Source: Aureimonas sp. AU12
Lineage (GTDB): Bacteria > Pseudomonadota > Alphaproteobacteria > Rhizobiales > Rhizobiaceae
Length of the DNA: 64,000 bases
Reading direction: 5' to 3'
Assembly (NCBI RefSeq): GCF_001463705.1
Contig: NZ_BBWH01000028.1
Coordinates: forward strand, 182,679 to 246,678
The notes beneath the pieces are model-generated. The model was not told the origin of the DNA and did not search any database. It was given only the letters and a program-made list of their open reading frames with translations. Positions 35,129 to 44,407 of this stretch are shown here, one piece after another; the stretch's first letter is position 1; each line of letters begins with the position of its first letter. The translations under genes and the position numbers were made by a program.

Positions 35129-35782
35129 TCAGGCGCGGGGTGCGGGCTGCGGCAGCGGCGCATGAGGCGGTGGCAGGTCACCGAGCGGGATCGAGCGCCG
35201 AGAATCCTCGCCGCCGCTGCCAAGGGCCGGCATGCGGAAGGGCTGCGCGGGCTCGCCGGCAGCCGCGGTGCGCGGGGTCCCGCTCCTGGGAGCAGCGGCC
35301 GGGATCGAGGCCGTCTCCTCGGCGCCGGGCGCGTCCGCGGCCGGGACGGCGAGCGCGCGCTCGCTGACGGGCGGACTGTAGGGGCGGGGACGCGGGGCCT
35401 GCGTGTTGACGTGAACGGGACGGGGCGTGCGCTCCACCGAACCGACGGCGTCCGGGACGGGCGAAGCGGCCTGCGCGGGGCGGACGGGCGGCACGGTGTC
35501 AATGTCGGTGGGGGCGTTCAGGCGCTCGTTGGCGAGGGAATAGGCGAGAGCCAGACCGTCGCCGATGCGCTCGCCGGCGAAGCGGATCGCGTCGCGGCCG
35601 GTGGCGCAGGCGGCCGGCGCCCGGTCGCAGAAGCCGCTGAGATCCTGCACCGCCTGCTGCGCGCCATAGAAGAGGACAATCGGCGAGAGTTGAGGCCCCG
35701 ACATGTCGCCATCCTCCCGCCCCGACGGCAGGAACAGGGCGACAAGCCCCAACAGGAAAGCGATCTTCAAAAGGAAGCGCAT
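35129..35782 (-). CDS. DUF5330 domain protein, membrane-anchored
   Basis: The 217-residue protein starts at ATG 35782 with MRFLLKIAFLLGLVALFLP, an N-terminal membrane anchor or signal. The conserved part is residues about 30-90 (LSPIVLFYGAQQAVQDLSGFC, CATGRDAIRFAGERIGDGLA), which fits DUF5330 of Rhizobiales. The rest is Pro/Ala-rich and probably disordered in the periplasm. Function is unknown. It lies 69 bp before sufE on the same strand. Confidence 0.78.
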   Translation of the reverse strand: MRFLLKIAFLLGLVALFLPSGREDGDMSGPQLSPIVLFYGAQQAVQDLSGFCDRAPAACATGRDAIRFAGERIGDGLALAYSLANERLNAPTDIDTVPPVRPAQAASPVPDAVGSVERTPRPVHVNTQAPRPRPYSPPVSERALAVPAADAPGAEETASIPAAAPRSGTPRTAAAGEPAQPFRMPALGSGGEDSRRSIPLGDLPPPHAPLPQPAPRA

Positions 35783-36143
35783 CGTTCGACGCCCAATCGT
35801 GTTGTCTTCGGAAGACGGGCTTCCGATGTCACGCACCTTGAACGGCCCCGATGAGACCGGCGTTTCGTTCGTGGAGCGAATTTATCTCAAACTGAAGCGA
35901 ATTCGGCGCGTTTGGGCGAGGCAAGCGAACGGCACCCGACGCGGCCAATTCGGCAAGTGTTTGAGAGAACTGCGGAAAGCGGTCTTCAATGGGCGTTAAC
36001 CATGATCGCAGGCAGGTCCGGCTTGGTGGCTTTCCACAGGCTCCGGCGGGGCGCTTCGAGGGGGCCGCGAACTTGGTTTATGGCTTCCTTAAACGGTTAA
36101 GGCCCATCGTCCGTCCCATGTTGAATGACGGTTCGGCGGGGCC
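35783..36143. other. Divergent intergenic region before the histidine kinase
   Basis: This 361-bp stretch separates the DUF5330 gene from the histidine kinase gene and is locally AT-richer (ATTTATCTCAAACTGAAGC). It contains CCTTAA-ACG-GTTAAGG, a near-palindrome at about 36093-36108, and a GTTAACC at about 35996. Neither is a full TTAA-N7-TTAA CtrA site. No credible coding sequence is present. Confidence 0.4.
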
Positions 36144-37946
36144 ATGATGGTCCTGGATTTCCCGGCCGATGAATGTGGATCGATGATGAATCCCCATGGT
36201 TGCGCACGGAGGAATCGGACGGGACAGGCTGATCTCGGCAGCCTTCGGGCCGCCGTGATCCGTCCCTTCGAGGGCCTCGTCGCCGCCGGCGTGAGCGATC
36301 CCGCCCGTCGCCGGCTGCAGGCTCGTGCGATCGCCGGTCTCGTCGGTGCCGGTCTTCTGGCGGCGCTGCTGACGCCGCTCGCCATGCTGGCCGGCCTCGG
36401 TCTCGCCGCGACGCTCGGCTTCAGCCTCATCGCGGCGATCAGCCTGGCGGGGGCCGCCGCTCTGGCGCTGTCCGGCGAGTTCGAGCTCGTCGCCGCCGCG
36501 CTCTACACCGTCGCCGCCGCGCTGGTCGGCGTGCTCTGCGTCTCGATCGACAGCCTGTGGCCCGCCGCGCTTCTGCTCGTCGGGCTGGCGGAAGCGCGCC
36601 TCGCCGGCTGCGGTCTTCTCTTCCGCCTGATGCTGCCGTCGGTCTTCGCCGCCTTCGGCCTCGTCGGTTTCCTGTCGTTGCACGGCATGGGACCGGCCGG
36701 GCAGGGACTGGCCGGCGGCTGGGTCGCACTGCCCGTCCTCGCGCTCTACGGCGCAATCGCCGCATGGCGGCTGCGCCGCTCGAGGGCTCGCGCCGCCGAG
36801 GCCCTACCGACGCCGTTCCTGCGGCTCGATGCCGAGGGCACCATTCTTCCGCCGGCCGGCCGGATGCCGGCGCTCGGGGCGCAGGGCGAAGCCCAGCGTT
36901 TCAGCCAGCGCCTGCACCTTCTCGACCGCGTCGCCTTCCTGAAGGCGATGGACGAAATCCGCCTGGGTTCGGGTCCCTTCGATCTCGATCTGCGCGTCGA
37001 AGACGACGAGGGTTTCGCGGCGATGGCGTTGCGGCTTGTGCCGGTTCGCCGCAACGACGGATCGCTCGCCAATGTCGATCTCGTCGATCTGAGCTCGACC
37101 GAGCCGATGCCGATGGCGTCTGCACGGGCCGAGGCGATCGGCCTGCCGACGGACTCGCCGGCGCTGCTCGCCACCGTCTCGCACGAGCTGCGTACGCCGC
37201 TGAACGCGATCATCGGCTTCTCCGATCTCCTCGACCAAGAGGTCTTCGGAGCCTTCGCCGACCCGCGCCAGAAGGAATATGTGGGGCTGATCCGCCGTTC
37301 CAGCCAGCATCTCCTCGACGTCGTGAACGGGCTTCTCGACGTGTCCAAGCTCGAGGCGGGTCGCTACGAACTGGCGCCGAAGCCCTTCTCGATCACCGAG
37401 ATGGCGCAGTGCGCCGCCGAGATGATCCGCGGCGAGGCGGATGCGAAGGGCCTGCGCTTCCTCGTCAAGCTCGCGCCGCTCGACGACACGATCGTCGCCG
37501 ACCGCCGGGCCTGCCAACAGATCCTCGTGAACCTCCTCGCCAACGCGGTGAAGTTCACGCATGAAGGCACGGTGTGCCTCAGCGTGCGCACACAGGACGG
37601 CGCGCTCGTCTTCGAGGTGACGGACACCGGCATCGGCATCGGCGCCGAGGACATCGACCGCCTCGGGCGACCCTTCGTGCAGCTGTCGCAGGGGCTGGCG
37701 CGTCGCTACGAGGGAACGGGTCTCGGCCTGTCGCTCGTGAAGGGACTGGCCGAACTCCACCACGGCTCGCTCCGCATCAAAAGCCAGCCCGGACGGGGCA
37801 CCGTCGTCACCGTCCGGATCCCGACGAACTGCGCCGAGCGGATCCTCGCCGGTGGAACCCCATCCGAAAACGTCGTAGCGCTGACCCATGCCCGCAAAAA
37901 AGACAGTCTCCTCCCGCAAGCCGACCCGGACCGCCGCACGGCCTAA
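36144..37946 (+). CDS. Membrane-bound sensor histidine kinase, DivJ/PleC-like
   Basis: The 600-residue kinase has an N-terminal block of about six membrane helices (residues 55-215), a short PAS-like linker, then a HisKA domain with VSHELRTPLNAIIGFSDLL (His about 345). A HATPase domain follows, with NLLANAVKFTH, VTDTGIGIG, GTGLGLSLVKGLAELH and SQPGRGTVV. The kinase core resembles the DivJ/PleC/PdhS group that controls DivK and the cell cycle in alphaproteobacteria, but I cannot separate these by eye. Start ATG 36144 is used; ATG 36183 is possible. Its end overlaps the peptidoglycan-binding gene by 59 bp, so the two are coupled. No response regulator is adjacent. Confidence 0.85.
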   Translation: MMVLDFPADECGSMMNPHGCARRNRTGQADLGSLRAAVIRPFEGLVAAGVSDPARRRLQARAIAGLVGAGLLAALLTPLAMLAGLGLAATLGFSLIAAISLAGAAALALSGEFELVAAALYTVAAALVGVLCVSIDSLWPAALLLVGLAEARLAGCGLLFRLMLPSVFAAFGLVGFLSLHGMGPAGQGLAGGWVALPVLALYGAIAAWRLRRSRARAAEALPTPFLRLDAEGTILPPAGRMPALGAQGEAQRFSQRLHLLDRVAFLKAMDEIRLGSGPFDLDLRVEDDEGFAAMALRLVPVRRNDGSLANVDLVDLSSTEPMPMASARAEAIGLPTDSPALLATVSHELRTPLNAIIGFSDLLDQEVFGAFADPRQKEYVGLIRRSSQHLLDVVNGLLDVSKLEAGRYELAPKPFSITEMAQCAAEMIRGEADAKGLRFLVKLAPLDDTIVADRRACQQILVNLLANAVKFTHEGTVCLSVRTQDGALVFEVTDTGIGIGAEDIDRLGRPFVQLSQGLARRYEGTGLGLSLVKGLAELHHGSLRIKSQPGRGTVVTVRIPTNCAERILAGGTPSENVVALTHARKKDSLLPQADPDRRTA

Positions 37947-38712
37947 GCCCGCCCATCGACTGGCCGGGGCGATGCTGCGCGGCGCGGCCGGCGGTCTCGT
38001 CGCCGGTGGCCGGGTTCTGGCGGCGCGGCCGATCCTCTTCGGCAGCCTCGCGGTGTTCTCGGCCATGGCCGGCGTCGTGGCCGACAATGCGATCAACCGG
38101 CAGGCGGGTCGCCATGCGCATCCGATGCTCTCGACCCGTCCCGACGAGGTCGCGCGTCTGATGTCGCAGCCGGCGACGCGCGGCGTGCGGCAGGTTCCCG
38201 TGCCGACGGCCGAGCCGGTCGAGATCGCCAACGATCCGCGCATCCTCGCCTTCCCGCTCGTGCGCGAGGTGCAGACCCTGCTGGCCGAACGCGGCCTCTA
38301 CAAGGCGCCGATCGACGGGCGCGCCGGGCAGGCGACGGACATTGCCATTCGCGAGTTCCAGAGCGAGCGGGGGCTGCGCGTCGACGGCATGGCGACGCCG
38401 CTGCTGCTGACGCAGATCCGGCAGGCGGGCGACGTGCCGCGCGACGGGCGTCTCGCCAGCCTCGACGACGGCGTCGATCTCGGCGAGACCGCTGGCATTG
38501 CCGCCCAACCTTCGGCCGATGCCGAGCTCGTGCGCCAGATCCAAGAGAAGCTCGGCGAGGCGCGGGTGGCCGACATCGTGGCCGACGGCATCCTCGGCGA
38601 GCGCACCAAGGCGGCGATCCGCACGTTCCAGGCGCTCGAAAGCCTCGATGTGACGGGCGAGCCGTCGCGCGAGGTTCTGGCCCGGCTCGAGGCCGTCAGC
38701 ACCGGCCGCTGA
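37888..38712 (+). CDS. Membrane protein with peptidoglycan-binding domains
   Basis: The 274-residue protein has a basic N-terminus (KKTVSSRKPTRTAARPKP), a membrane segment (PILFGSLAVFSAMAGVVADNA) and two peptidoglycan-binding PG_binding_1 repeats. The first is VREVQTLLAERGLYKAPIDG with AIREFQSERGLRVDG; the second is VRQIQEKLGEARVAD with RTKAAIRTFQALESLDVTG. It is probably an inner-membrane protein with periplasmic wall-binding repeats. Its start lies 59 bp inside the histidine kinase gene, a rather deep overlap. It may inform the kinase of wall state, which is inferred from linkage only. Confidence 0.85.
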   Translation: MPAKKTVSSRKPTRTAARPKPAHRLAGAMLRGAAGGLVAGGRVLAARPILFGSLAVFSAMAGVVADNAINRQAGRHAHPMLSTRPDEVARLMSQPATRGVRQVPVPTAEPVEIANDPRILAFPLVREVQTLLAERGLYKAPIDGRAGQATDIAIREFQSERGLRVDGMATPLLLTQIRQAGDVPRDGRLASLDDGVDLGETAGIAAQPSADAELVRQIQEKLGEARVADIVADGILGERTKAAIRTFQALESLDVTGEPSREVLARLEAVSTGR

Positions 38713-38723
38713 GGGCGGGGGCC

Positions 38724-39059
38724 TTGCGTCTCACCAGCGAGATCTTCGCCGCCGCGCTCACCCGGCGGCTGTTTTCGGAAGGGAACTTCGCGGCTGTGGA
38801 GCGGCGCGGCGCGGAGGCGGCGGGCGCGATCTTCGTCGTCGCGCGCGATCGCAGCGGCGGGGTCCGGCTGTTCGGCCCGGCGCCGCAATCCCTGGCGGAC
38901 GAGTGCGGCGACCGGCGCTTCGTCGAGGAGACGGCGAGCGACGAGGCAGGCGTCGCGGCGCGGCTGGCCCGCGAAGCGCGGTTCGACCCGGATTTCTGGG
39001 TGATCGAGATCGAGACGGAGCGGCCGGAAACCTACCTGACGATCGTCGAGAGCGACTAA
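38724..39059 (+). CDS. DUF1491 family protein
   Basis: The 111-residue protein begins at TTG 38724 after GGGCGGGGG and matches DUF1491: RLTSEIFAAALTRRLF, GNFAAVERRGAEAAGAIFVV and FDPDFWVIEIE. The family is small, alphaproteobacterial and without known function. It lies 12 bp after the peptidoglycan-binding gene on the same strand, probably in one operon with the kinase. Confidence 0.88.
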   Translation: MRLTSEIFAAALTRRLFSEGNFAAVERRGAEAAGAIFVVARDRSGGVRLFGPAPQSLADECGDRRFVEETASDEAGVAARLAREARFDPDFWVIEIETERPETYLTIVESD

Positions 39060-39128
39060 GGCGGCGTTCTCAGATCATCTCTCGATGACGGCATCGGCAG
39101 CCGGCATGTTCCAAGTCGCCCATCCGAA

Positions 39129-39151
39129 AACGGACCGCGACTCGGTCCGTT
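39129..39151. terminator. Hairpin between convergent DUF1491 and DUF2336 genes
   Basis: AACGGACCG (39129-39137) pairs perfectly with CGGTCCGTT (39143-39151) with loop CGACT. T residues after it are few. Its place between convergent stops supports a bidirectional terminator. Confidence 0.6.
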
Positions 39152-39180
39152 CGGTGTCGTGTATGAGGCTCCGCTGGCGC

Positions 39181-40269
39181 TCAGCCCTTGGCCTTGCGCT
39201 CGTCGGGGCGGGCCGCGCGGCGGCCGAAGTCGCGGCGCGGCATGGGCGCCGTGTCGTAGCGCTCCGGGGCCGTGAGGGGCTGGTGCTCGGCGGGGCGGGG
39301 CAGGCGGGAGGCGCCGATGGCGGCGCGGCAATCCTCGGAGCGCAGCGCCTTGTAGAAGCGCGCCATCTCGTCGAAGGCGGCGACGTCGAGGCCGATGGAG
39401 GGTTTCACCAGCATGAGAATGCTCATCGCATCCGCCGCGTTCGCCTTCAGGGCTTTCAGCGCCACGGCGAGCCGCTCGCCGCCCTCGTCGTCGCGGATGG
39501 TCGCCAGCGTCGTGTCGGTGAGGCCGAAGATGTCGGACAGGGTCCGGTAGAAGCGCGGCTCGTCGCGGCGCATGGCGGCCATCATCAGCGCGGCGAAGGT
39601 CGGTGGTTCCGGCGCGGGCGCGGGCTGGGCGGCCACCGGCGGGGGCGCCTTGCGGCCGGCCAGCGCCAGCCGGCGCAGGGTTTCGCGAACGCTCGCCGCA
39701 GTGCGCAGCGGCGGCTCGCCCGCGACATCCGGCATCATCGGCGTCACCGACAGGAAGTCGGCCGCAAGGCTCGGCGCGGGGATCTCGCTTGCGGCCTCCT
39801 GAGCCTCGGCGGGGGCGGACGGTGCGGCCTCCGGCTCGGGCAGGGGGCAAGCGGCGGGAGCATCGGCGCGGCCGACGCGGTTCTTGACGAGACGAACGAC
39901 CCGCTCGTCGCCCGAGGCGGCCAGGCGCGCGATGTCGGCGCCGGTCAGCGCCGGGCTCGACACGAGGAAGGGCGCGCCGACCTCGATCGGGGCGGCGAGC
40001 AGGAGATCGACGAGCGGGCGCGGCATCCGCTGGGTGTGGGACAGGGCGGCGGCGAGGTTGCGCTGCGTGTCGGCGTTGACGCGGCTCCAGAGCGGCAGCA
40101 CCAGCCGGCTGAGCTCTTCGGCCTGGGAGGTGCTGGGGTGGCGCAAGGACGAGTAGGCGGCGACCGCGGCGGCGACCACCGTGTCGAATTCCTGCTGCCC
40201 GGCCTGACGTTCGAGGGATCGGAAGATCCGCGGTGCGGCGTCTTTCATGACACTCCAGGCGTTTGTCAT
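39181..40269 (-). CDS. DUF2336 domain protein
   Basis: The 362-residue protein is mainly helical. The N-terminal two fifths contain repeat-like blocks (LVLPLWSRVNADTQRNLAAAL, PRPLVDLLLAAPIEVGAPFL, ADIARLAASGDERVVRLV) typical of DUF2336. A Pro/Ala-rich linker follows, then a second helical domain with AAMRRDEPRFYRTLSDIFGL. The tail is basic. DUF2336 proteins occur in alphaproteobacteria and are unstudied. ATG 40269 is used; ATG 40248 is in frame. It is a single gene with a possible CtrA-like site 40 bp upstream. Confidence 0.82.
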   Translation of the reverse strand: MTNAWSVMKDAAPRIFRSLERQAGQQEFDTVVAAAVAAYSSLRHPSTSQAEELSRLVLPLWSRVNADTQRNLAAALSHTQRMPRPLVDLLLAAPIEVGAPFLVSSPALTGADIARLAASGDERVVRLVKNRVGRADAPAACPLPEPEAAPSAPAEAQEAASEIPAPSLAADFLSVTPMMPDVAGEPPLRTAASVRETLRRLALAGRKAPPPVAAQPAPAPEPPTFAALMMAAMRRDEPRFYRTLSDIFGLTDTTLATIRDDEGGERLAVALKALKANAADAMSILMLVKPSIGLDVAAFDEMARFYKALRSEDCRAAIGASRLPRPAEHQPLTAPERYDTAPMPRRDFGRRAARPDERKAKG

Positions 40270-40589
40270 CGCGTTGATGCTCTGACGGGCAGAATACCGC
40301 CTAAAATCTTAGCAAGCTGTTAACCTTGAGCCGCTTCACTGGGGACAACGCGGTCCTGCATGATCCCGTCTCGCCCCTGATGGGCGGCGCGGGGACGCAG
40401 AGCACAAGGGGTATGGCGACACTCGGGGATGGTTCCCGGTCGGCACGCGCGGACTTCAGGCTGACGGCAGTTCACGGCGCTACAAGCGCAGTGGATCGGC
40501 CCTGACGTCCGGGTTCGATGAGAGAACCGTACGATCGATCAGTTGAGCTCGCGGCCCCGGAGGGGACGTCGGCAGGCGGGAACACCATC
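40270..40589. other. Geneless stretch upstream of DUF2336
   Basis: About 320 bp between the DUF2336 start and a small plus-strand gene. Apart from the CtrA-like motif at 40309-40324, I see no repeat or hairpin of note and no credible gene. Confidence 0.35.
40309..40324. promoter_or_regulatory. CtrA-like half-perfect site
   Basis: TTAG-N7-TTAAC differs by one base from the alphaproteobacterial CtrA consensus TTAA-N7-TTAAC. It lies 40 bp upstream of the DUF2336 start. Such short motifs arise by chance, although they are rarer in GC-rich DNA. Confidence 0.25.
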
Positions 40590-40790
40590 ATGGCAGTCGT
40601 GCATCGCTTCATCCGACCCGATCCGCAACACTCGGCTCGGCCACGCGCATGGCAAGGCGAGGCGGACATCGTGATCCTGCCCTGCGTGCGCCGAGAGCGG
40701 CTGAGCGAGCGATCCGCCGGGACGCTGTCGCCGGTCGAACTCGGCTTCTCGCTGGGGCATTCGGGCCAACCGGACGACGCGCGGTCCTGA
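40590..40790 (+). CDS. Small protein of unknown function
   Basis: A possible 66-residue protein starting at ATG 40590. It contains ADIVILPCVRRERL, a hydrophobic strand followed by a basic segment, which resembles small uncharacterised proteins I associate with Rhizobiales genomes. A weak GCAGGCGGG precedes the start at a slightly long distance. It stands alone. The frame could be fortuitous in this GC-rich DNA, so this is a moderate call. Confidence 0.4.
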   Translation: MAVVHRFIRPDPQHSARPRAWQGEADIVILPCVRRERLSERSAGTLSPVELGFSLGHSGQPDDARS

Positions 40791-40824
40791 GCCGATCGGG
40801 CGTCCGCTTCACCGGGATCCGCGT

Positions 40825-41421
40825 TCAGTTGGCCGGCTGGCCCGACTCGTCTGATGTCGCCGGGCGGCACTGCAGCGACCGGGCGAAGCGATCGACGAAG
40901 GGGCGTTCGCTCTGCGCGCCGACGAGCGCGCGGACCGTGAGGTAGCCCTCGCTCACCGGCAGTTCGACGGGAATGGACTGCGGATCGGCGGCGGAGCCCT
41001 CGACGCGGGCGAGGTCCAACTGCTCGCGGGTGCCCACGAGCAGATCGAGCCGCCCGTCGAGCGCCACGCGTTCGCTGATCGAATAGAGATTGTCGCCATT
41101 GGCGCCGTAGATGGACGCCGTCCAGAAGCTGGTCTCGGCTTCGGCATAGAGGCGCACCGGCCCGGCCTCGGTGGTGAAGCGGCATGCGGCCGCGATGAAG
41201 GCGGGATCGACGAAGACGAAGTCGGCGGGGCGCGGCTCCGGGGCGGCGGCGGCGCCGATCGGGTCGCCCTCGATGCGGACCACCGAGAAGATCGGCCCGA
41301 GGCGCGACAGCCGGCTCCATGCGTCGTTCTCGGCCTGGCCAGGGATCGCGAAGACGATCGCGATGTGGATCACGGCGGCGCCGACGAGGCCGATGAGGAC
41401 GGCGAGCAGCAGCTTACCCAT
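40825..41421 (-). CDS. DUF1254 domain membrane-anchored protein
   Basis: The 198-residue protein has an N-terminal membrane helix (LLLAVLIGLVGAAVIHIAIVF) and a periplasmic domain with GPIFSVVRIEGD, VDPAFIAAACRFTTEAGPVRL and SFWTASIYGANGDNLYSI, which fit DUF1254. It overlaps the DUF1214 gene by 8 bp; this pair is recurrent in Rhizobiales next to a penicillin-binding protein. The function is unknown, perhaps in the cell envelope. Confidence 0.82.
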   Translation of the reverse strand: MGKLLLAVLIGLVGAAVIHIAIVFAIPGQAENDAWSRLSRLGPIFSVVRIEGDPIGAAAAPEPRPADFVFVDPAFIAAACRFTTEAGPVRLYAEAETSFWTASIYGANGDNLYSISERVALDGRLDLLVGTREQLDLARVEGSAADPQSIPVELPVSEGYLTVRALVGAQSERPFVDRFARSLQCRPATSDESGQPAN

Positions 41422-42001
41422 CGATGAGGCATCCCGTGCGCGTGATCAGGGGCATGGCGATGGGTGCGGCGCCGCTGTCGGTGCTGATCGGCGAATCGTA
41501 GAAGGTGAGCGCCAGGATGAAGCCGCCGTCGCCGGTGGTCGCCAGCCAGTTGCCGGGCTGGGCCTGTGCGCTGACGGAGACGATCGCGGAATTGTCGTCC
41601 TCGCGCATCCAGTCGAGCGAGACGAGATGATCGGGACGCCCCTCGAGGCCGCGGATCAGCCGGCCCTCGAAGTCGTAGGCGGCCAGCGTCGCGATGCGGG
41701 CAGGCGGATAGGCGCCCTCCAGGCGGTAGGTGCATTCGCGGCGCAGCTCGCGCCCCTGCGTGTCGACGCGGGCCTGGAAGGCGACGCCTTCGCCGAGACC
41801 CAGGGTCAGATTGCCCGAGCGAGCGAGACGCGCCTTCGAATAGGGATCGGCGCCCGGCGAGCCCGCGGTGCGATCGGCATGCCAGGGGCCGACGACGAGA
41901 ATGTCCGAGCCCTCGAACCGCTCCAGCATGGTGGCGGCGGACCAGCTGCCGAGGCCGAGAGCGATGCCGATGGCGAGGAGCACGAGAAGAGCGAAGCGCA
42001 T
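41414..42001 (-). CDS. DUF1214 domain membrane-anchored protein
   Basis: The 195-residue protein starts MRFALLVLLAIGIALGLGSW, a membrane anchor, followed by a periplasmic DUF1214-like domain (GSPGADPYSKARLARSGNL, GEGVAFQARVD, ECTYRLEG, NWLATTGDGGFILALTFYDSP). It overlaps the DUF1254 gene downstream and begins 57 bp after the penicillin-binding protein stop, so the three may form one operon. In larger proteins DUF1254 and DUF1214 are fused; here they are separate small subunits. Confidence 0.82.
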   Translation of the reverse strand: MRFALLVLLAIGIALGLGSWSAATMLERFEGSDILVVGPWHADRTAGSPGADPYSKARLARSGNLTLGLGEGVAFQARVDTQGRELRRECTYRLEGAYPPARIATLAAYDFEGRLIRGLEGRPDHLVSLDWMREDDNSAIVSVSAQAQPGNWLATTGDGGFILALTFYDSPISTDSGAAPIAMPLITRTGCLIDG

Positions 42002-42057
42002 GCCGCCTCTATCGCGCCGAACGGGCGGCGATGCCAGTGCCTGTCACGCACCCCATC

Positions 42058-44265
42058 TCAGCGATTGGCGATCGGCGTGGCGGGGATCGCGGCCGGCGTC
42101 GCGGAGGCTGCGAACTTTTCGGGCGCGAGCGGCTCGGTGGTGGTGAGCAGTCGTTCGAGGTCGGCCAGCACCTTCTGCGTCGAACCGGTGACGGTGCTCG
42201 GGCGGGCGATGCGCGGCGCGCCGTCGTCGCCCTCGGTCTTGGCGACCTCGATGGAACCGGGCGCGGGAATGGGGTCGTCGATGAAGGGGATCGGGCGCAG
42301 TTCGATGCCCTGGTGGGCCGCTTCCATGAAGCGCTGCCACGTCATCGCCGGCAGACCGCCGCCGGTCAGCTTGTTCGTCGGCTTGAACGTGTCGTTGCCA
42401 TACCAGACGGCGGCGGTGAAATTGCCGGTGAAGCCGACGAACCAAGCGTCGCGGTAACCCTGCGTGGTACCGGTCTTGCCGCCGGCGCGCGTCATCGACA
42501 GGCGGGCGCGGCGGGCGGTGCCGACTTCGGGAATGCGCACGAACATCGTGTTCATGCTCTTCGTCGCCTCTTCCGACAGGACGCGCACGCGCGGCGGCAT
42601 GTCGCGCTCGGCATCCCACAGCACCGAGCCGTCGGCGTCGGTGATCTGCTGGATCGCATGGCGATGCGAGGTGAGCCCGCCGGCGGGGAAGGTGGCGTAG
42701 CCCGTCGCCTGATCGAGCACGGTCACCTCGTTGGTGCCGAGCGCGATCGTCTTGTCGCCGCGCAGCGGGGTCTCGACGCCCATCGCCTTGGCGAGGGCCG
42801 CGACCTTGCCGACGCCGGTCTCCTGGCTGAGCTTGACGGCGACCGTGTTGAGCGAGCGGGCCATCGCGTCCTGGATCTGGATGCGGCCGGCGAAGGAATT
42901 GCCGTAGTTCTGCGGCGACCAGTTGCCCACGCGCACCGGCCCGTCGACGATGAAGTCGGTCGGCTTGTGCCCGGCCTCCATCGCGGCGGCATAGACATAA
43001 GCCTTGAAGGACGAGCCCGGCTGGCGAAGCGCGCGGGTGGCGCGATTGAACTGCGAGAGGCCGTAGTCGCGCCCGCCCACCAGCGCTACGACGCCGCCGT
43101 CGTCGGCGATGACGGCCATCGCGCCTTCCTCGACGCCGTAGGACTTGCCGAACTGGCGCAGGTGGAAGTCGACGGACTCATCGGCGAGCTTCTGAAGGCC
43201 CATGTCGATCGTGGTGCGGGCGACGAAGGTGCGCTGCGGCAGGGCGGCGGCGACGCGCTGCACCTCCTCGAAGGCGTAGTCGAGGAAATAATCCGGCGAC
43301 TGGATCACCGAGCGGTCCACCGCCACGGCCGGATGACGGCGGGCGGCGACGACCTGGCCCTCGGTCATGAAGCCGGAATCGACCATGGCGGACAGAACGA
43401 CGTTGGCGCGGGCGCGGGCGGCCGGCAGGTTCTTGTGCGGGGCGTATTGCGTCGGCGCCTTGAAGAGGCCGGCGAGCATGGCCGACTCGGCCAGGTTCAC
43501 GTCGCGGATGTTCTTGCCGAAATAGAACTCGGCCGCCGCCGCCGCGCCGTTCGTGCCGCCGCCCATGTAGGCGCGGTCGAGATACATCCCGAGGATCTCG
43601 CGCTTGGTGAGATTGGCCTCGAGCCAGAGGGCGAGGAACGCCTCGTTGATCTTGCGTTCGAGCGAGCGCTCGTTCGACAGGAAGACGTTCTTGGCGAGCT
43701 GCTGGGTAAGCGTCGAGCCGCCCTGCACGACGCCGCCGGCGCGCGCGTTCTCGCTCAGCGCCCGGGCGAGGCCGAGGAAATCGATGCCCCAATGCTCGAA
43801 GAAGCGCCGGTCCTCGGTGGCCAGCACCGCCTTGACGAACTGGTCCGGCAGCTCGTCGATCGGAACGGCGTTCGCCTTGAGGATGCCGCGCCGGCCGATC
43901 TCGTTGCCGTGGCGATCGAGGAAGAGAACCGAGAAATCCGCCTGCTGCGGCAGGCCGTCGATGGTCTTCTTCATCGCCGGTTGGGCGAGGAGGAGAAGCA
44001 GGACGAACCCGGCGACGCCGAGCGTCATCGCCTCACAGGTGATCTCGACGAGAGCCCGGTTGAAACCGCGCACGCGAAAGCGCCGGGAATAGACGCTGAC
44101 CGCCTCCAGCCGCGTCGACAGGCCGTGAAAGAATCGCCAAAGGCTGGAATCCAGCCAGGCATCAACCTCGATCAGGCGGGAGGGGCTGCGCCGGGGGGCG
44201 GGCTTGCGGGACCAGACATTCGGCACGATCAGACTTCCACCCGGCAGGCCATCGAGGCGCTTCAC
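42058..44265 (-). CDS. Bifunctional penicillin-binding protein, class A
   Basis: The 735-residue protein makes and cross-links peptidoglycan. After a cytoplasmic N-terminus of about 80 residues comes a membrane helix ([15 protein letters not shown]), then the glycosyltransferase family 51 domain with [14 protein letters not shown] and [13 protein letters not shown]. The transpeptidase domain has PGSSFK (catalytic Ser about 418), SLN and GGKTGTT (about 595). It lacks the long OB-domain insertion typical of classical PBP1a, and sits with DUF1214/DUF1254. The C-terminal tail is Pro/Ala-rich. Confidence 0.94.
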   Translation of the reverse strand: MKRLDGLPGGSLIVPNVWSRKPAPRRSPSRLIEVDAWLDSSLWRFFHGLSTRLEAVSVYSRRFRVRGFNRALVEITCEAMTLGVAGFVLLLLLAQPAMKKTIDGLPQQADFSVLFLDRHGNEIGRRGILKANAVPIDELPDQFVKAVLATEDRRFFEHWGIDFLGLARALSENARAGGVVQGGSTLTQQLAKNVFLSNERSLERKINEAFLALWLEANLTKREILGMYLDRAYMGGGTNGAAAAAEFYFGKNIRDVNLAESAMLAGLFKAPTQYAPHKNLPAARARANVVLSAMVDSGFMTEGQVVAARRHPAVAVDRSVIQSPDYFLDYAFEEVQRVAAALPQRTFVARTTIDMGLQKLADESVDFHLRQFGKSYGVEEGAMAVIADDGGVVALVGGRDYGLSQFNRATRALRQPGSSFKAYVYAAAMEAGHKPTDFIVDGPVRVGNWSPQNYGNSFAGRIQIQDAMARSLNTVAVKLSQETGVGKVAALAKAMGVETPLRGDKTIALGTNEVTVLDQATGYATFPAGGLTSHRHAIQQITDADGSVLWDAERDMPPRVRVLSEEATKSMNTMFVRIPEVGTARRARLSMTRAGGKTGTTQGYRDAWFVGFTGNFTAAVWYGNDTFKPTNKLTGGGLPAMTWQRFMEAAHQGIELRPIPFIDDPIPAPGSIEVAKTEGDDGAPRIARPSTVTGSTQKVLADLERLLTTTEPLAPEKFAASATPAAIPATPIANR

Positions 44266-44407
44266 GGCATTTTACAGCAACCGTACCGCGAGACAATCGA
44301 CGAAGGGTTCACCTTCCGCCCCATTCTGGTGCAAGAGGTGTGGACGAGCGTCCGATCCGGCAAGGATCGCGGTCGCCATCCCCAAGCCAAGAAGCCAGGT
44401 GCGCCCT

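Noticed and set aside
35990..36110. CtrA boxes upstream of the histidine kinase
   Set aside because: The TTAA half-sites present have spacings of 4 or 8 nt or a mismatched second half; none fits TTAA-N7-TTAA.
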